From positions 992,001 through 1,056,000 of the forward strand of contig CAWKDD010000003.1 of assembly GCA_963848335.1 (NCBI GenBank): 64,000 bases of DNA. The letters are read 5' to 3'. The DNA is from Chersky-840 sp963848335. Lineage in GTDB: Bacteria > Actinomycetota > Acidimicrobiia > Acidimicrobiales > UBA8190. The notes beneath the pieces are model-generated. The model worked only from the letters and a program-made list of their open reading frames with translations, did no database searches and was not told where the DNA came from. Positions 17,457 to 27,870 of the stretch are shown here, one piece after another. Numbering within the stretch: the stretch's first letter is position 1; every line of letters starts with the position of its first letter. Position numbers and translations under genes: made by a program.

Positions 17457-17768
17457 ATGCCGGAGTCCGAGACGACCGTGAGGGTGGTCGACAACCCCGA
17501 CCTGAGCCGGTTCGAGGCCTACGTCGGCCATGAGCTGGCAGGATTCGTGACCTACCAGACTCGACCGGGGGTCCTGGTGCTCATCCACACCGAAGTCCAC
17601 GACGCGTTCGAGGGCCGGGGCGTGGGGAGCCGACTGGCGTCGGTGGTGCTCGACGAAGCCAAGTCCCGGGGCCTCAAGGTCGACCCTGTATGCCCCTTCA
17701 TCGCGGGCTACATCGAGCGACATCCCAAGCTCGCCGACCTGGTGGCGTCGTCCCCCCCAGGCACCTGA
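17457..17768 (+). CDS. GNAT-like acetyltransferase, YidJ/Gcn5-related short form
   Basis: 103 residues. The short GNAT subtype is recognised by DAFEGRGVGSRLASVVLDEA (acetyl-CoA binding loop with G-x-G-x-G/S) and the C-terminal CPFIAGYIERHPKLADLV. This family of about 100 residues acetylates unknown targets. The ATG at 17457 is preferred over 17445 because GGGAG lies 6 nt before it. Single gene. Confidence 0.85.
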   Translation: MPESETTVRVVDNPDLSRFEAYVGHELAGFVTYQTRPGVLVLIHTEVHDAFEGRGVGSRLASVVLDEAKSRGLKVDPVCPFIAGYIERHPKLADLVASSPPGT

Positions 17769-17878
17769 GGAGGGCTCTCGAAGGGGTCGGTGGTACGTCC
17801 CTCCGGGCAGCAAAGGGCTGTTGTGCTGGGACGATGAGCACGCCGGCGGCGATCGGAGTGCCGACGCGATGACTCAGG

Positions 17879-17908
17879 CGCCGTGGGTGGGGTGCCGATA
17901 CCTCCGGG
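17879..17908 (+). promoter_or_regulatory. Sigma-28-like promoter of the second CAP gene
   Basis: TCAG, 16 nt, GCCGATAC (17894-17901), 7 nt, then the ATG at 17909. The spacing of the boxes and of the -10 to the start codon is the same as in the paralogous CAP gene at 3570. The -35 is imperfect (TCAG instead of TCAA). Confidence 0.4.
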
Positions 17909-18892
17909 ATGACCGGCGCACTCCCCAGGTCACAGGCCGGCGAACCCGGCGGTACGGGCCCGAGCTGGCTCCGCTTCAGCTGCCTGCTCGCCATCGGCGA
18001 GGGCATCCTCTTGGTGCTGGTCCTGCTCCATCCCGGTGCCGCTGCCGGTTCCGGGCCGTCCGCCGGCCTCTTGGCGACGTCGTTCGGTCACACCGGTCAC
18101 GCCCCACACCGCAACCTCTCCACCCCTCCATCGTCCACGCCCACGCCCGTCGTCCCGACGACGACGCTGTCCCCGGCCCCGCCGGCCCCGACCCCGTCGA
18201 CGCCGACGCCGGTTCCCCCTGACATCCCCATCCCACCGGCGGCGGCGCCGGCCGCCGACGCGCCCGGAGCGCTTCCCGCCAACATCGCCCCCCAGCCGAA
18301 CTTCCTGTCGAGCTGCTCGGGCACCCAGTACGACGACTCGACGCCGTGCGTCGGAGCCGACCTTGGAGGCGATCGCCAACGGCCGGAGCCACGAGGGTCT
18401 GCCCCCCATGGTCCTGCCTTCCAATTGGGCCCAGCTGTCCCCAGCGCAGCAGATCTTCGTGGCCACGAACCTGGAGCGCACCGCCCGGGGCCTGCCCCCT
18501 TTGACCGCCATGGCCACGGCCCTCGACCAGGCCGCCGCCCAGGGTGCCGCACGCAACACCGACCCGAAACCTCCAGGGGGCTTCCCTTCACCCAATGGGG
18601 TTCGAACTGGGCCGGCGCGGTGGGAAACCCCCTCGAAGCCCTGTACTTCTGGATGTACGACGACGGTACGGGCTCCGCCAACGTCGACTGCACCCCGTCG
18701 AACCAGACAGGATGCTGGGGCCACCGGGAGAACATCCTCCTCAAACTGTCGTGCAACGTCTGTGTCATGGGAACCGGGTGGGACCCGACCGGATACAGCG
18801 GAGACCCGAGCATGACGGAGCTCCTCGTGGACACCTCAGCACGCCCACCCGTCGAATTCACCTGGCAGCAGGAGTCCGCGTACCTGTCCTGA
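17909..18892 (+). pseudogene. Second secreted CAP-domain protein, interrupted by two compensating indels
   Basis: N-terminal membrane/signal segment, a long Pro/Thr linker, then a CAP-like domain paralogous to that of the gene at 1942. Between about 18359 and 18587 the CAP sequence (TLEAIANGRSHEGLPPMVLP, SNWAQLSP, LERTARGLPPL) is found one frame over. It returns to the first frame for WGSNWAGAVGNPLEALYFWMYDD, CWGHRENILL and the C-terminus. Comparison with the paralogue places an extra base near 18359 and a missing base near 18587. Without the indels it would be about 327 residues. It lacks the propeller repeats of its paralogue. Confidence 0.8.
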
Positions 18893-19227
18893 CCGAGCCA
18901 TGTGGCGCGCGCGACACACCCGCGTGTTCGTGTGCCCGGAGGCCAGCCGGACCGTCTCTCGCCGAGTTGACCAAATGTTGAGAGTCCATAGGGGGCCGGG
19001 TGTGACGGGGGCGTCACGATCGAAGCTGTGACTGTCCCCGGGCTCTGGCGCGGAGCTCGAAGGGTGCCCCGACGTGCACCCGGTTGGCCCCAGACTCCCT
19101 GGTCAGAGGGGCTTCTTCCCTCGGGTACTGTGGCGCCGGGGCGTCGGGCCCGCTGTGCTCCCAGTCACCGTGGATCGAACATTCGGCTCCCCAACCTCGA
19201 TCTGGGAATCCCCTGATGGGAGTGGGC
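18893..19227. other. Intergenic stretch upstream of the pilus locus
   Basis: About 335 bases. The pilB frame is open back to 19084 but composition and start signals favour 19228. A TTGACC at about 18964 could be a -35 element, without a convincing -10. No other feature seen. Confidence 0.35.
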
Positions 19228-21000
19228 ATGAGGTTGCGCAAAGAGCCCGACGGTTCTGACCCTGTACCCGGGAGTGAGGCCGCCACCGTCAAGCCCCCGA
19301 CTTCCCCCGGCGCCACCGCCGTTGCTCGGAGCCAGCTGGGCGAGCTCCTCGTCTCGTCCCGGCTGATCAGCCACGAGCAGTTGGCCGATGCCCTCATCCA
19401 ACAGTCGGCATCCGGGAAACGCATCGGCACCACCTTGGTGGAGCTGGGCGCCATCGGGGAACGGGATCTCGCCAAAGCCCTGTCCACCCAACTGCTCGTC
19501 CCCATGGTCGACCTGTCCCAGCAGGCGCCCTCGCCCGACGCCACCGAGGTGCTGCCCGAAAGCATGGCCCGGGCCCACCTGGCGGTCCCGATCGTGGTCG
19601 ACGACAACGGGATCACCATCGCGGTGTCGGACCCCACTCCCGAGCTGGCCAAGATCCTCGCCAACTCCTGTGGCAGGGTCGTGCGGCTGGTCATCGCCCC
19701 GAAATCGGACGTCCAACGGGCGATCGACACGGCTTACCGGGCTCTGGGGAACATCCGGGAGCACGTACGCGCCTTCGAGGAGTCCACCGAGGGACCCCAG
19801 CGGCTGACAGACGCCGCGGTACAGACGGTCACCGCCGCCGACGCCCCGGTCGTCCAGGTCGTGAACCTGCTCATCACCCAGGCCATGCGCGACCGGGCGT
19901 CGGACATCCACATCGAGCCCCAGGGCCAGCAGCTCCGGGTCCGGTTCCGCATCGACGGGGCCCTGCACGACGCCGTCCAGCTCCCCAGCAGCATGGCTCC
20001 GGCCCTCGTGAGCCGCCTGAAGATCATGGCCGAGATGAACATCGTCGAACGGCGACGGCCGCAGGACGGGCAGATCACGATGTCCGTCGACGGGCGCGAG
20101 ATCGACATCCGGGTGTCGACGGTGGCCACCATCTGGGGCGAGAGCTGCGTGCTTCGGGTCCTCGACAAGAGCCGATCCGTATTCCGGATGGCGGACCTGG
20201 GCATGCCGACCGACACCCACGAGGTGTTCACCCGCATGATCCGGGCCCCGTTCGGCATGGTGCTGTGCGCGGGCCCGACCGGCAGCGGCAAGACGACGAC
20301 CCTGTACGCAGCATTGACCGAGATCGACGACCCCAGCCGGAACATCATGACCATCGAGGACCCGGTCGAGTACGTGTTCCCTTCGATCAACCAGATCCAG
20401 ACCAACGAGCAGGCCGGCATCACCTTCGCCAACGGATTGCGGTCGATCCTGCGTCAGGACCCCGACGTCATCCTGGTCGGAGAGATCCGGGACGTGGAGA
20501 CGGCGCGCATCGCCGTCCAATCGGCTCTGACCGGGCACCTCGTGCTTTCCTCGCTCCACGCCACGGACTCCGCCGCCGCGCTGCACCGGTTCTTGGACAT
20601 GGGTATCGAGTCCTTCCTGGTCGCATCCTCGGTACTGGCCGTCGTGAGCCAACGTCTGGTGCGGAGGATGTGCCAGACGTGCAAGGCGCCCTACGAGCCC
20701 AAGGACGAGGAGCTCGCCTTCTACACCGAGAGCGGAGGCCTCCCCAAGACGCAGTTCTTCCACGGAGAGGGCTGCAACTTCTGTGCCGGAACCGGCTACC
20801 GGGACCGGATCGGCGTGTTCGAGCTGATGCGCATCACGCCCGAGATCAAGCGGCTCATCGTCGGCTGGGCCACACAGGAGGAGCTGCAACGCATGGCCGT
20901 CTCCCAAGGGATGCGGACGCTGCGCGACGAGGCGATCCTCCTCATCTCCGACGACGTCACCACCATCTCCGAAGTCGTCCGCTCCATCTACACGGCCTGA
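19228..21000 (+). CDS. pilB: Type IV pilus extension ATPase PilB (GspE family)
   Basis: 590 residues from the ATG at 19228, which has GGGAG 5 nt upstream; 19216 is possible. Order: N-terminal MshEN-like domain (LGELLVSSRLISHEQLADAL), then the ATPase core with Walker A GPTGSGKTTT, Asp box IMTIEDPVEY, Walker B DPDVILVGEIRD, His box LVLSSLHATDSA, and the zinc tetracysteine CQTC...CNFC. It powers pilin polymerisation at the inner face of the membrane. First gene of pilB-pilC-pilA on the plus strand. No frameshift, in contrast to its neighbours. Confidence 0.95.
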   Translation: MRLRKEPDGSDPVPGSEAATVKPPTSPGATAVARSQLGELLVSSRLISHEQLADALIQQSASGKRIGTTLVELGAIGERDLAKALSTQLLVPMVDLSQQAPSPDATEVLPESMARAHLAVPIVVDDNGITIAVSDPTPELAKILANSCGRVVRLVIAPKSDVQRAIDTAYRALGNIREHVRAFEESTEGPQRLTDAAVQTVTAADAPVVQVVNLLITQAMRDRASDIHIEPQGQQLRVRFRIDGALHDAVQLPSSMAPALVSRLKIMAEMNIVERRRPQDGQITMSVDGREIDIRVSTVATIWGESCVLRVLDKSRSVFRMADLGMPTDTHEVFTRMIRAPFGMVLCAGPTGSGKTTTLYAALTEIDDPSRNIMTIEDPVEYVFPSINQIQTNEQAGITFANGLRSILRQDPDVILVGEIRDVETARIAVQSALTGHLVLSSLHATDSAAALHRFLDMGIESFLVASSVLAVVSQRLVRRMCQTCKAPYEPKDEELAFYTESGGLPKTQFFHGEGCNFCAGTGYRDRIGVFELMRITPEIKRLIVGWATQEELQRMAVSQGMRTLRDEAILLISDDVTTISEVVRSIYTA

Positions 21001-21014
21001 GGCGGCGGATCAGC

Positions 21015-22224
21015 ATGGCGAAATTCAAGTTCAGAGCCATCACCCCCGAGGGGGCGACCGTCTCGGGGATCGAGACCGCCGTCACCGCCAGCATGGCTCG
21101 CAGAGCGCTGGTCGAGCGCAACCTGGCTCCGATCGACGTCATCGAGAAGAAGAGCGTTCTCCAGTTCGAGATCACCCGAGAAAAGGTTCCCCGCCGGGAG
21201 CTGATGCATTTCTCGCGACAGCTCGCGGTCTTCATGAAGGCCGGGATCCCCGTGCTCGAGGCACTCGAGGTGCTGTCGGAGGAGGTCGGCAACAAGGCCT
21301 TCCAGCGGATCCTGGCCGAGATGTCCGAGGCGTTGCGTTCCGGGGAGACCTTCGCCAGCGCCGCGGACGCACATCCTGAGGCCTTCCCGCCCTACTACCT
21401 CGGCATCCTCCGGTCCGCCGAGCTCACCGGCAACCTCGATACGGTCCTCGACCAGCTCGCTGACTACATCGAACGTGACACCGAGGCTCGGCGCAAGATC
21501 ACCTCCGCACTGATCTACCCGGCGATCGTGCTGGTGCTGTCGATCGTGGCCATCGTGGTCATCACCGCATTCGTCCTTCCCCGATTCAAGACGTTCTTCA
21601 ACTCGCTGCATGCCAAGCTCCCCCTCCCCACCCGGATCCTGATCTCGATCGCCAATTTCTTCGTCACGGACTGGTTCGTCTTCGCCGGGATCGTGCATCC
21701 TCATCGCCCTGGTCGCCGTACTGGGCACCTCCACCCGACGAGGCCGTGAGATCAGGGACGTGTTGGTCCTGCACGTCCCGGTGCTCGGCGACGTCATCCG
21801 CACCGCCATCCTGGAGCGGTTCTGCCGGATCCTGTGCTCGATGGTCGGGGCCGGTGTGCCGCTTCCCGAAGCCCTCCAGGTGACCGGAAACGCCACGACC
21901 AACGCCGTCTTCCGGCGGGGGCTCAGCACGGCCCGCGACGGCATGCTGCGAGGCGAGGGTCTGGCAGCTCCCCTGGCTCAGACCGAGCTCTTCCCCATCG
22001 CGGCCCGTCGCATGTTCCTCGTCGGTGAGAGCACCGGGACGCTCGACGAACAGCTCGACTCGGCAGCCCATTACTTCGACCGGGAGCTCGACTACAAGCT
22101 GAAGCACTTCACGAGCCTGTTCGAGCCGGCCGTGATCCTCTTCGTCGGCGTCATCGTGGGATTCGTCGCCATCGCCCTCGTCTCCGCCATGTACGGGATC
22201 TACCGCCAGGTGCACGTCACATGA
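21015..22224 (+). CDS. pilC: Type IV pilus platform protein PilC (GspF family), frameshifted
   Basis: Two T2SSF domains. The first (RELMHFSRQLAVFMKAGIPVLEAL is its landmark, split here: FSRQLAVFMKAGIPVLEAL) and first membrane helices are in the frame from 21015. After WFVFAGIV the frame must shift by one to continue as ILIALVAVLG, then the second domain (LERFCRILCSMVGAGVPLPEAL) and final membrane helix to 22224. The extra base is near 21696. Total span 1210 bp, one more than 403 codons, the normal family length. PilC anchors PilB and moves pilins into the fibre. Confidence 0.88.
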
Positions 22225-22394
22225 GCGGGCCTGTTCGACCGAACCGGCCAGAGCACCCCAGGAGGTTGACGCGATTCGAACGTTTGCAGAAACGGGGCGA
22301 TACGCCGACATCGTCAAGGGAAGCCGACACCGACAGTCACGTCATGGCGCTTCCCACCCCGACAACAGAACTCTCAACGAAGGGAACCAACGAC

Positions 22395-22840
22395 ATGAAC
22401 GAGAAGTCCACACCCAACATCCTCCAGCGGATGGTGGCGAAGCGGGATGAGGGTGGTTTCACCCTGATCGAGCTCCTCATCGTCATCATCATCCTGGCCA
22501 TCCTGGCCGCCATCGTCGTGTTCGCCGTGGGCAGCACCAACTCGAACGCCATTGCCTCCTCGTGCAATGCCGACGCCAAGAGCGTGGAGACGGCATTGGA
22601 GGCCTACAAGGCGCAGATCGGCTCGTACCCGGCGGCTACGGCGGCGTCGACCCTGTTGGTGACGTCGACGGTCACGACAGTGAACGGTGTCAACGAGACG
22701 GTGGGGCCGTGGCTCAAGGAGTGGCCGTCGCACGAACAATTACACCATCGCCGTCGACAGCGTGTGGCAACGTGTTGGTCGACGGCAATACGTTCACCGG
22801 GGCCAGTACGAACCCCTGTGACAACCTGAAGTCGTCGTAG
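22395..22840 (+). CDS. pilA: Major type IV pilin, frameshifted near the C-terminus
   Basis: The prepilin peptidase site and N-methylated helix are plain: GGFTLIELLIVIIILAILAA, with Glu at +5. A 147-residue pilin results if two extra bases are skipped near 22730 and 22758, giving a tail with NNYTIAVDS and CGNVLVDG and a disulfide-ready Cys pair. As written the frame runs into Arg-rich nonsense (HHRRRQRV). It follows pilC by 170 bases. A GGCGATAC sequence with TCGA 16 nt before it lies upstream at about 22288 and may be its promoter. Confidence 0.85.
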
Positions 22841-22954
22841 TAGCAGACGTCGACAGGTCGACGATGTGAGCCGGTGCCGGGGGACCGCTCGGTGCGGCCT
22901 CCGGCACCGGTCGCGTCGACCCCTGACCGAGACTTCGACGAAGCCTCCGCTGCC

Positions 22955-24215
22955 ATGAGCACCCCCCAGCCCCGCACCAGGGCCGACATCTGGTGGCTCG
23001 CGGCCGTCACCGCGGGGGTCGTCGTGACGGGCATGGCATACAGCCTGTGGTGGGCGACGGTCGTCCGGCACCAGTCGTTCTACTGGATCACGCCAGGCGA
23101 CATGTGGTACACGGTGCGCACCGCCCATTGGATCGGCTGGGGATCCCTCTCGTTCGTCTACAGCAACTACCGCTCGGCGCTCGTCACGCTTCCCGGTTTC
23201 GAGCTCCTGCTTGACGCCGGTGGTCATGCTCAGCTCGGCTCTGCATCTGTCCGAGCAGGCACCCGGGCTCGCTAGGGCCGGGGAAGCCCACCGAGTGGCT
23301 GCTCGTGGGCCCGATCTCGCTGGCGTGCTGCGGGCTCCCGCTGTTCGCCGTGGACGCCCTGGCCCGTCGACTGGGCATCCTCGCACCAGCCCGAAGGGCC
23401 CTGTCGCTGGCGACGGCGGCCGCGCATGTGGCCCGCTGTCGCCATCTGGGGCCACCCGGAGGACGTGCTCGCCCTCGGGTTCGTGGTCTACGCGCTCGTC
23501 ATGATTCTCGACGGGCGATGGACTCCGGCCGGTTGGCTGCTCGGCGGCGGCGCTGGCCATGCAACTTCTGGTGGTCATGCTCGTCCCCGTCTTCATCGGG
23601 CTCGTGGGCTGGCGCCACGGAAGACGCCCTTCTGGCCCGAGCGGCCGTGCTGCCCGGGCTTCCTGCTCGTGGCGGTGCTCGTCCCCGATTTCCACGCTGC
23701 GTTCTACGTGCTGTCGCACCAACCGGCCGACCCGACGCCCAATCACGCCACCCCTTGGCTCGCGCTGGCCCCGAAACTCGGCCACGGCCAGGTGTCGGGT
23801 GGTCCGGGCCGTCTCCTCAACGGCGCCGTGGCGGTCGGCAGCCGGGTTCCTCGCCCATCGCTGGCGTCGTGAGGTGTGGCGCATCGTGTGGTTGATGGCG
23901 CTGGTCCTGGCCGCCCGGACGGTGTTCGAGGCGGTCATGGTGCCCTACTACGTGATGCCCGGGGTGGTCCTGGCTCTCGTGGCCGCCCGCCGTTACACGC
24001 TGCGCTGGGTCGGAGTGTGCGTGGCCGGGGCCGGGCTCACCGTGATGACCTTCACCCACCACGGCCGATGGGAGTACTGGCTGGCGATGACGGGGTTGAC
24101 GGCAGTGATGCTGGCGCTCGCCTGGCCCGCCCGAGGGGTCCGGGTCCCCGACGCCCCGGACGCGCCGAGTCCCGAGCAAGAGCAAGAAGCGCCGGCGATG
24201 GCCATGCTCCTGTGA
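22955..24215 (+). pseudogene. Multi-pass membrane protein split by about six frameshifts
   Basis: Hydrophobic segments in sequence across all three frames can be strung into one protein of about 420 residues: WWLAAVTAGVVVTGMAYSLWW, then SALHLSEQAPG, ISLACCGLPLFAVDALARRLG, WGHPEDVLALGFVVYALVMIL, LLVVMLVPVFIGLVGW, VLVPDFHAAF, WRIVWLMALVLAARTVFEAVM and a final helix before an acidic Glu/Pro tail. GHPED resembles the acceptor motif region of some multi-pass transferases, but I cannot assign a family. Four or five of the shifts are +1. It lies between pilA and the minor pilins. Confidence 0.6.
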
Positions 24216-24287
24216 GACGAGGTCAGCCGGTAGCGCCGTAGCCGAGGGCGCCGATCACGTCGACAAGGACCGCCGAGCCGGCGGGAG

Positions 24288-25049
24288 CTAGTGGACGAAC
24301 TCCATCCGGATGCCCTCGCTGTCCCATTCCGGGTGCTCGGGCAGGTGGACGACACCGCGGGAGATGATGCGCCGGGCTGTCCACAGACACGCGGCCGCAT
24401 CGAGGAGGTGGGCGGGCGTCGCCCCTCGCACTTTTTCGTCGATGATCCGTTCCACGCCGGGCATGCGCCCGTCGAGCAAGGCTCGCCGCTCGTCCTGGCC
24501 CGCCCTGGAGTGCTTGGAGAAGCGGACAGGCTTGTCCCCGTTGAGCTGGAAGAAGCTGAGCTCGGGGTGCACCTCGAAGATGGTGCGCTGCCAGTAGGGC
24601 GCCATCTGCTCGTGGACCTCCGCCGTTCGCTTGAGCATGCGCCAGCCCACGGCGCTGAGGCGTCCGCCGTTCGCCTCTTTGGCCTCACGGTAGGAACCGC
24701 ATTTCAGGGCAGCCGCGCACCGGGGCCGAGAGGACTGCTCCGCTGCGGGGACGACCCAGCAGGCGCCCGAGCCATGCGATCGCAGGTGCGGCCACCGGGG
24801 TCAGGGCTCGTCGAGGAGCCCCACCGGTGAGAAGAGCGCCACGACCTGGAACGCCGGCTTGTAGTCGAGCACCTCGAGGAACGTCGAGACGACCTGGGGC
24901 TGCTCCGGAGCCATGGTGATGCCCTGGAGCTTGGCCGAAGCCATCAACCACCCCTTGGGGCAGGGCACGACGCCGGCCAGGGTCCGGTAGGGAAGGTGGG
25001 ACCCCCGCCGCGACCCGGGTCTCGACATGGACATGGACATGGACGTCAC
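24288..25049 (-). pseudogene. DUF429 (RNase H-like) protein, frameshifted
   Basis: The N-terminal part (LAGVVPCPKGWLMASAKLQG, with an N-terminal Met-Ser run from three GACATG hexamers near 25031) and the C-terminal part (GWRMLKRTAEVHEQM, FEVHPELSFFQLNG, HLLDAAACLWTARRI) are both typical of DUF429 but lie in different frames. A middle block (KCGSYREAKEANGGRLSAVGW) lies in a third. Whole length would be about 250 residues, normal for the family. Function unknown. It faces the membrane-protein gene. Confidence 0.7.
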
Positions 25050-25099
25050 GCTACCGAGCGGGGCGAACTACCGAGAACTCAGAGACCGAGCCCGAGGCG

Positions 25100-25618
25100 T
25101 CAGGTGTTGGCGTTGTGGACCAGCCAGCTCTTGATGCTCTCGACGGCTCCGCAATGCCCCGAACGAAACAGGTGAACAGGTCGGCCCGTCGTGGAAATCG
25201 ACCGTCGCCGCCACGGTGTAGTTGGACGCCGAACAACTCGTCGACCCACAGGCGTACACATTGATCTCACGCGACACCGCCGGTATTGCTCGGATGTTTG
25301 GGACTGACGGCAGTTGACGTACACAGGGGGATTGCCGGGGCCGGCCAGGCCGATCTGGACGGTCGGCGACCCACTGGCGAAGCAGCTCCCGCCGCTGTAG
25401 CTCGTATCGGTGTAGCGCACGGTCTGGATGGCCACCTCGACGGCACCGTTGCTCCGGTACTCCAGCGACTGCTCCTGGAGCAGGTTCGACGTGTTCTGTA
25501 GACCGTTCCCGGACAGCGTGACGAGGGGGACCAGGACCAGTGCGATGATGATCATGAACACGAGCGCCAGCACCAGCGTCGCTCCCTGCTCGTCTCGGAC
25601 CATACGTCGGGAGGTCAT
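25100..25618 (-). CDS. PilX-like minor pilin/assembly protein, frameshifted
   Basis: MVRDEQGATLVLALVFMIII is a PilX-type N-terminus (Gly-Ala cleavage-like site followed by a hydrophobic helix). The middle continues to VYVNCRQSQTSEQYRR, after which the frame breaks. Another frame supplies REINVYACGSTSCSASNYTV. The last residues (VESIKSWLVHNANT) are again in the first frame. The ATG at 25618 overlaps the stop of the preceding gene (TGATG), so the genes are translationally coupled. Last of three minor-pilin genes. Confidence 0.65.
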   Translation of the reverse strand: MTSRRMVRDEQGATLVLALVFMIIIALVLVPLVTLSGNGLQNTSNLLQEQSLEYRSNGAVEVAIQTVRYTDTSYSGGSCFASGSPTVQIGLAGPGNPPVYVNCRQSQTSEQYRRCRVRSMCTPVGRRVVRRPTTPWRRRSISTTGRPVHLFRSGHCGAVESIKSWLVHNANT

Positions 25619-27870
25619 CAGAAGTTCGCCGCCGGGCTAGGCGACTCTTTCACCTGCGTAGTGGCGCAGGCTACCGGTGGAGTCGCATTGTTGGTCGCCT
25701 GGTTGCTGGGGTTCCAGGTCAGGGTGGTGGTACCAGTCACCGTGGCGAGGCTTCCGCTCCGGGCACTTCCCAGTGTGACAGTCACGTACGACTGTCCATT
25801 GGCGTTAGTGGCGATGTATGCCGTCGCATTGAGGATCGCCGTTCCGAACCCCGAGGTGTAAGTCCCGCCGAGGCCAACGGTGCCAAGGTTGGCAGTCGCA
25901 GTGCAGAACTGGTTCGTGCAAATGGTGAGAGTCGTTTGGATACCGTTGGGGCTGAACTCCGCGTAGACGGGACTCGGGCTAGCCGCGTTAGTACTGAGCC
26001 CGGCCATGATGGAGTTCGCCGACATCATCTGGTTGTAGGTGTAGACGATTTGGTCGCCGCTGCTGGGCTTGCCGTTGGGCGCGCCGCCGGGGACACCGGT
26101 GATGTCGAAACCAGCCGGGAGCAGGGTCACCGTGACCGACGTCGAGCCGGTGACCCCGGTGTACGCCGTATCTCCGCTGTACTGGGCACCCACCGTATAG
26201 ACGCCCGTCGGTGCGTTGGCCGGCAACGACACCACACATGAGGCCGTGCCGCCGTTCAACGTCACCGTGGTGCCCGGGCCACAGGTCGGAGTCGGACCGG
26301 TTGGTCCCGTGACCGTCCAGACGATTCCCCCCGTGGGGACGATGGTTCCTTGGCCGTGGACCGTCACCTGGACGGTGAAACTCGAACCCGGGTGGGGGCT
26401 CCCCGGGGTCGTTGAAAGAGAGGCTCGAGGATCCCTTGTTGACACCGATCGTGGCCGCGGAAGAGACCGAGGAGGTGTAGTTGGTGTCGCCCCCGTAGTT
26501 GGCCGTGGCCGAGTAGGGGCCGGTGGGGGCGTTGGTGGGAAGCGTGAACGAGCACGTCGTGGAGTTGGTCCGGAGCCGTTGTTGTTCATGACCTGGGTGT
26601 CCCCGCCGGCGGTGCACGACGGGGCCGTGCCGGAGGGGGCCGTGATGGTCCACGTCACCTTCCCGCTGGGCTGGGGTCGTTGGCGTTGGCCGGAGTGGCA
26701 CCGACCGTGGCCTTGAACGAAAGGGTGGAGCCCGGCTGGGCGGGCGACGGCGAGGAGCTGGTGGTGACGGTGGTCGACGAGCTGGCCGCCGCCACGTTGG
26801 CCACGCCCGACCCACCGCCGGTTCCGTAGTTGCCGCCGGCCAGATAATTGGCGGTCACGTCGAAGGAGCCCGCCCAGGCGTTGAGTTCACCAGTACAGGT
26901 GGCATTCGATGTGTTCGAGCCGACGACGTTGGCGAGGGTGGAGTTGGAGCACGTGGGACTGTTGGGGCCGGCGATCGCCCACTGGATCGTCCCCTGGGGA
27001 TAGGGGGTGGTGCTGTTGGGGGGGATCACGGTGGCGGTGAAGGTCACCGAACATCCCAACACGAGCGTCGGGCTGCAGGTGGCAGGATCTCCCGCCGAGG
27101 GTGCCGACGTCACGAGCACGGTCGTGGTGGCGGCGTGGAGGACGACGAAGCTCAAGGTCCCCGACGCGCCGTTTGGTCCCTGGGCGAACGCGGTGAGCTG
27201 CTGGGCGCCGCTGTCGGGACACGAGCCGACGGTAGTGGCGACCCAGCTCGCTCCTTGCGCATCCCACTGCTGCACTGGATTCACCGAGACGGAGTATCTG
27301 ACGGGTGCCGTCCCCTTGGTCGTGCCACCGACCACGAACGGTGTGGGGGAGGTGGTGCTCGTCCCGTCGCTGACCGACACGTTCTGGGCTCCGGTCACCG
27401 AACCGGGCACCGTGAAGGTCACCGTGGCGTTCCCGTTGCCGTCGGTCGTGGGCCGGCTCGTAATGGTGGCCGCGACGGCGCCACCGCCGCCGACAGGTGC
27501 CAGGGTCACGGTGAGGCCGGTGTTGGCGGCGAAACCCGTCACGAAGACGGACAACCGAAGCCCCCACGGGGCCGGCTGCGGGCATGGGAGCGCTTACGAG
27601 CCGGTAGGCGTTGGGCGTGCAGTTGACGAAGGCCTGCTGCGCCTCGTACTGGGCGCTCTGGGCGAAGCTGTTAAGCACGGCGTCGACGGTGGACAGGCTC
27701 TTCTGCGTCGTCGAGCTCGTGAGCGACGTGACGAGCGCGCCGAGCAGTGCCGTGACGGTCAAGGCGATGATGACGATGGCGATGAGCAGCTCGATGAGGG
27801 TGTCGCCTCGCTCGCCGCACTCCGCCCGACGACGCAGACGTCCGAGCACCGTCCTCACCAGGGTCCTCAT
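25618..27870 (-). CDS. Large minor pilin with Ig-like repeats, multiply frameshifted
   Basis: Starts at 27870 with an N-terminal prepilin helix (ERGDTLIELLIAIVIIALTV). It continues through at least three frames into a series of Ig-like (Big/invasin-type) modules: VTFTVPGSVTGAQNVSVSDG, SVTFTATVIPPNSTTPYP, a third with TANYGGDTNYTSSVSS, a fourth with GVYTVGAQYSGDTAY. It ends ATTQVKESPSPAANF. About 750 residues in total, several times the size of ordinary minor pilins. This looks like a pilus-tip adhesin joined to a pilin stalk. Its ATG overlaps the stop of the preceding gene (TCATGA). Confidence 0.65.

Noticed and set aside
22265..22300. Sigma-28-like site before pilA (TCGA-N16-GGCGATAC)
   Set aside because: Two mismatches in key positions; kept only as a comment under pilA.
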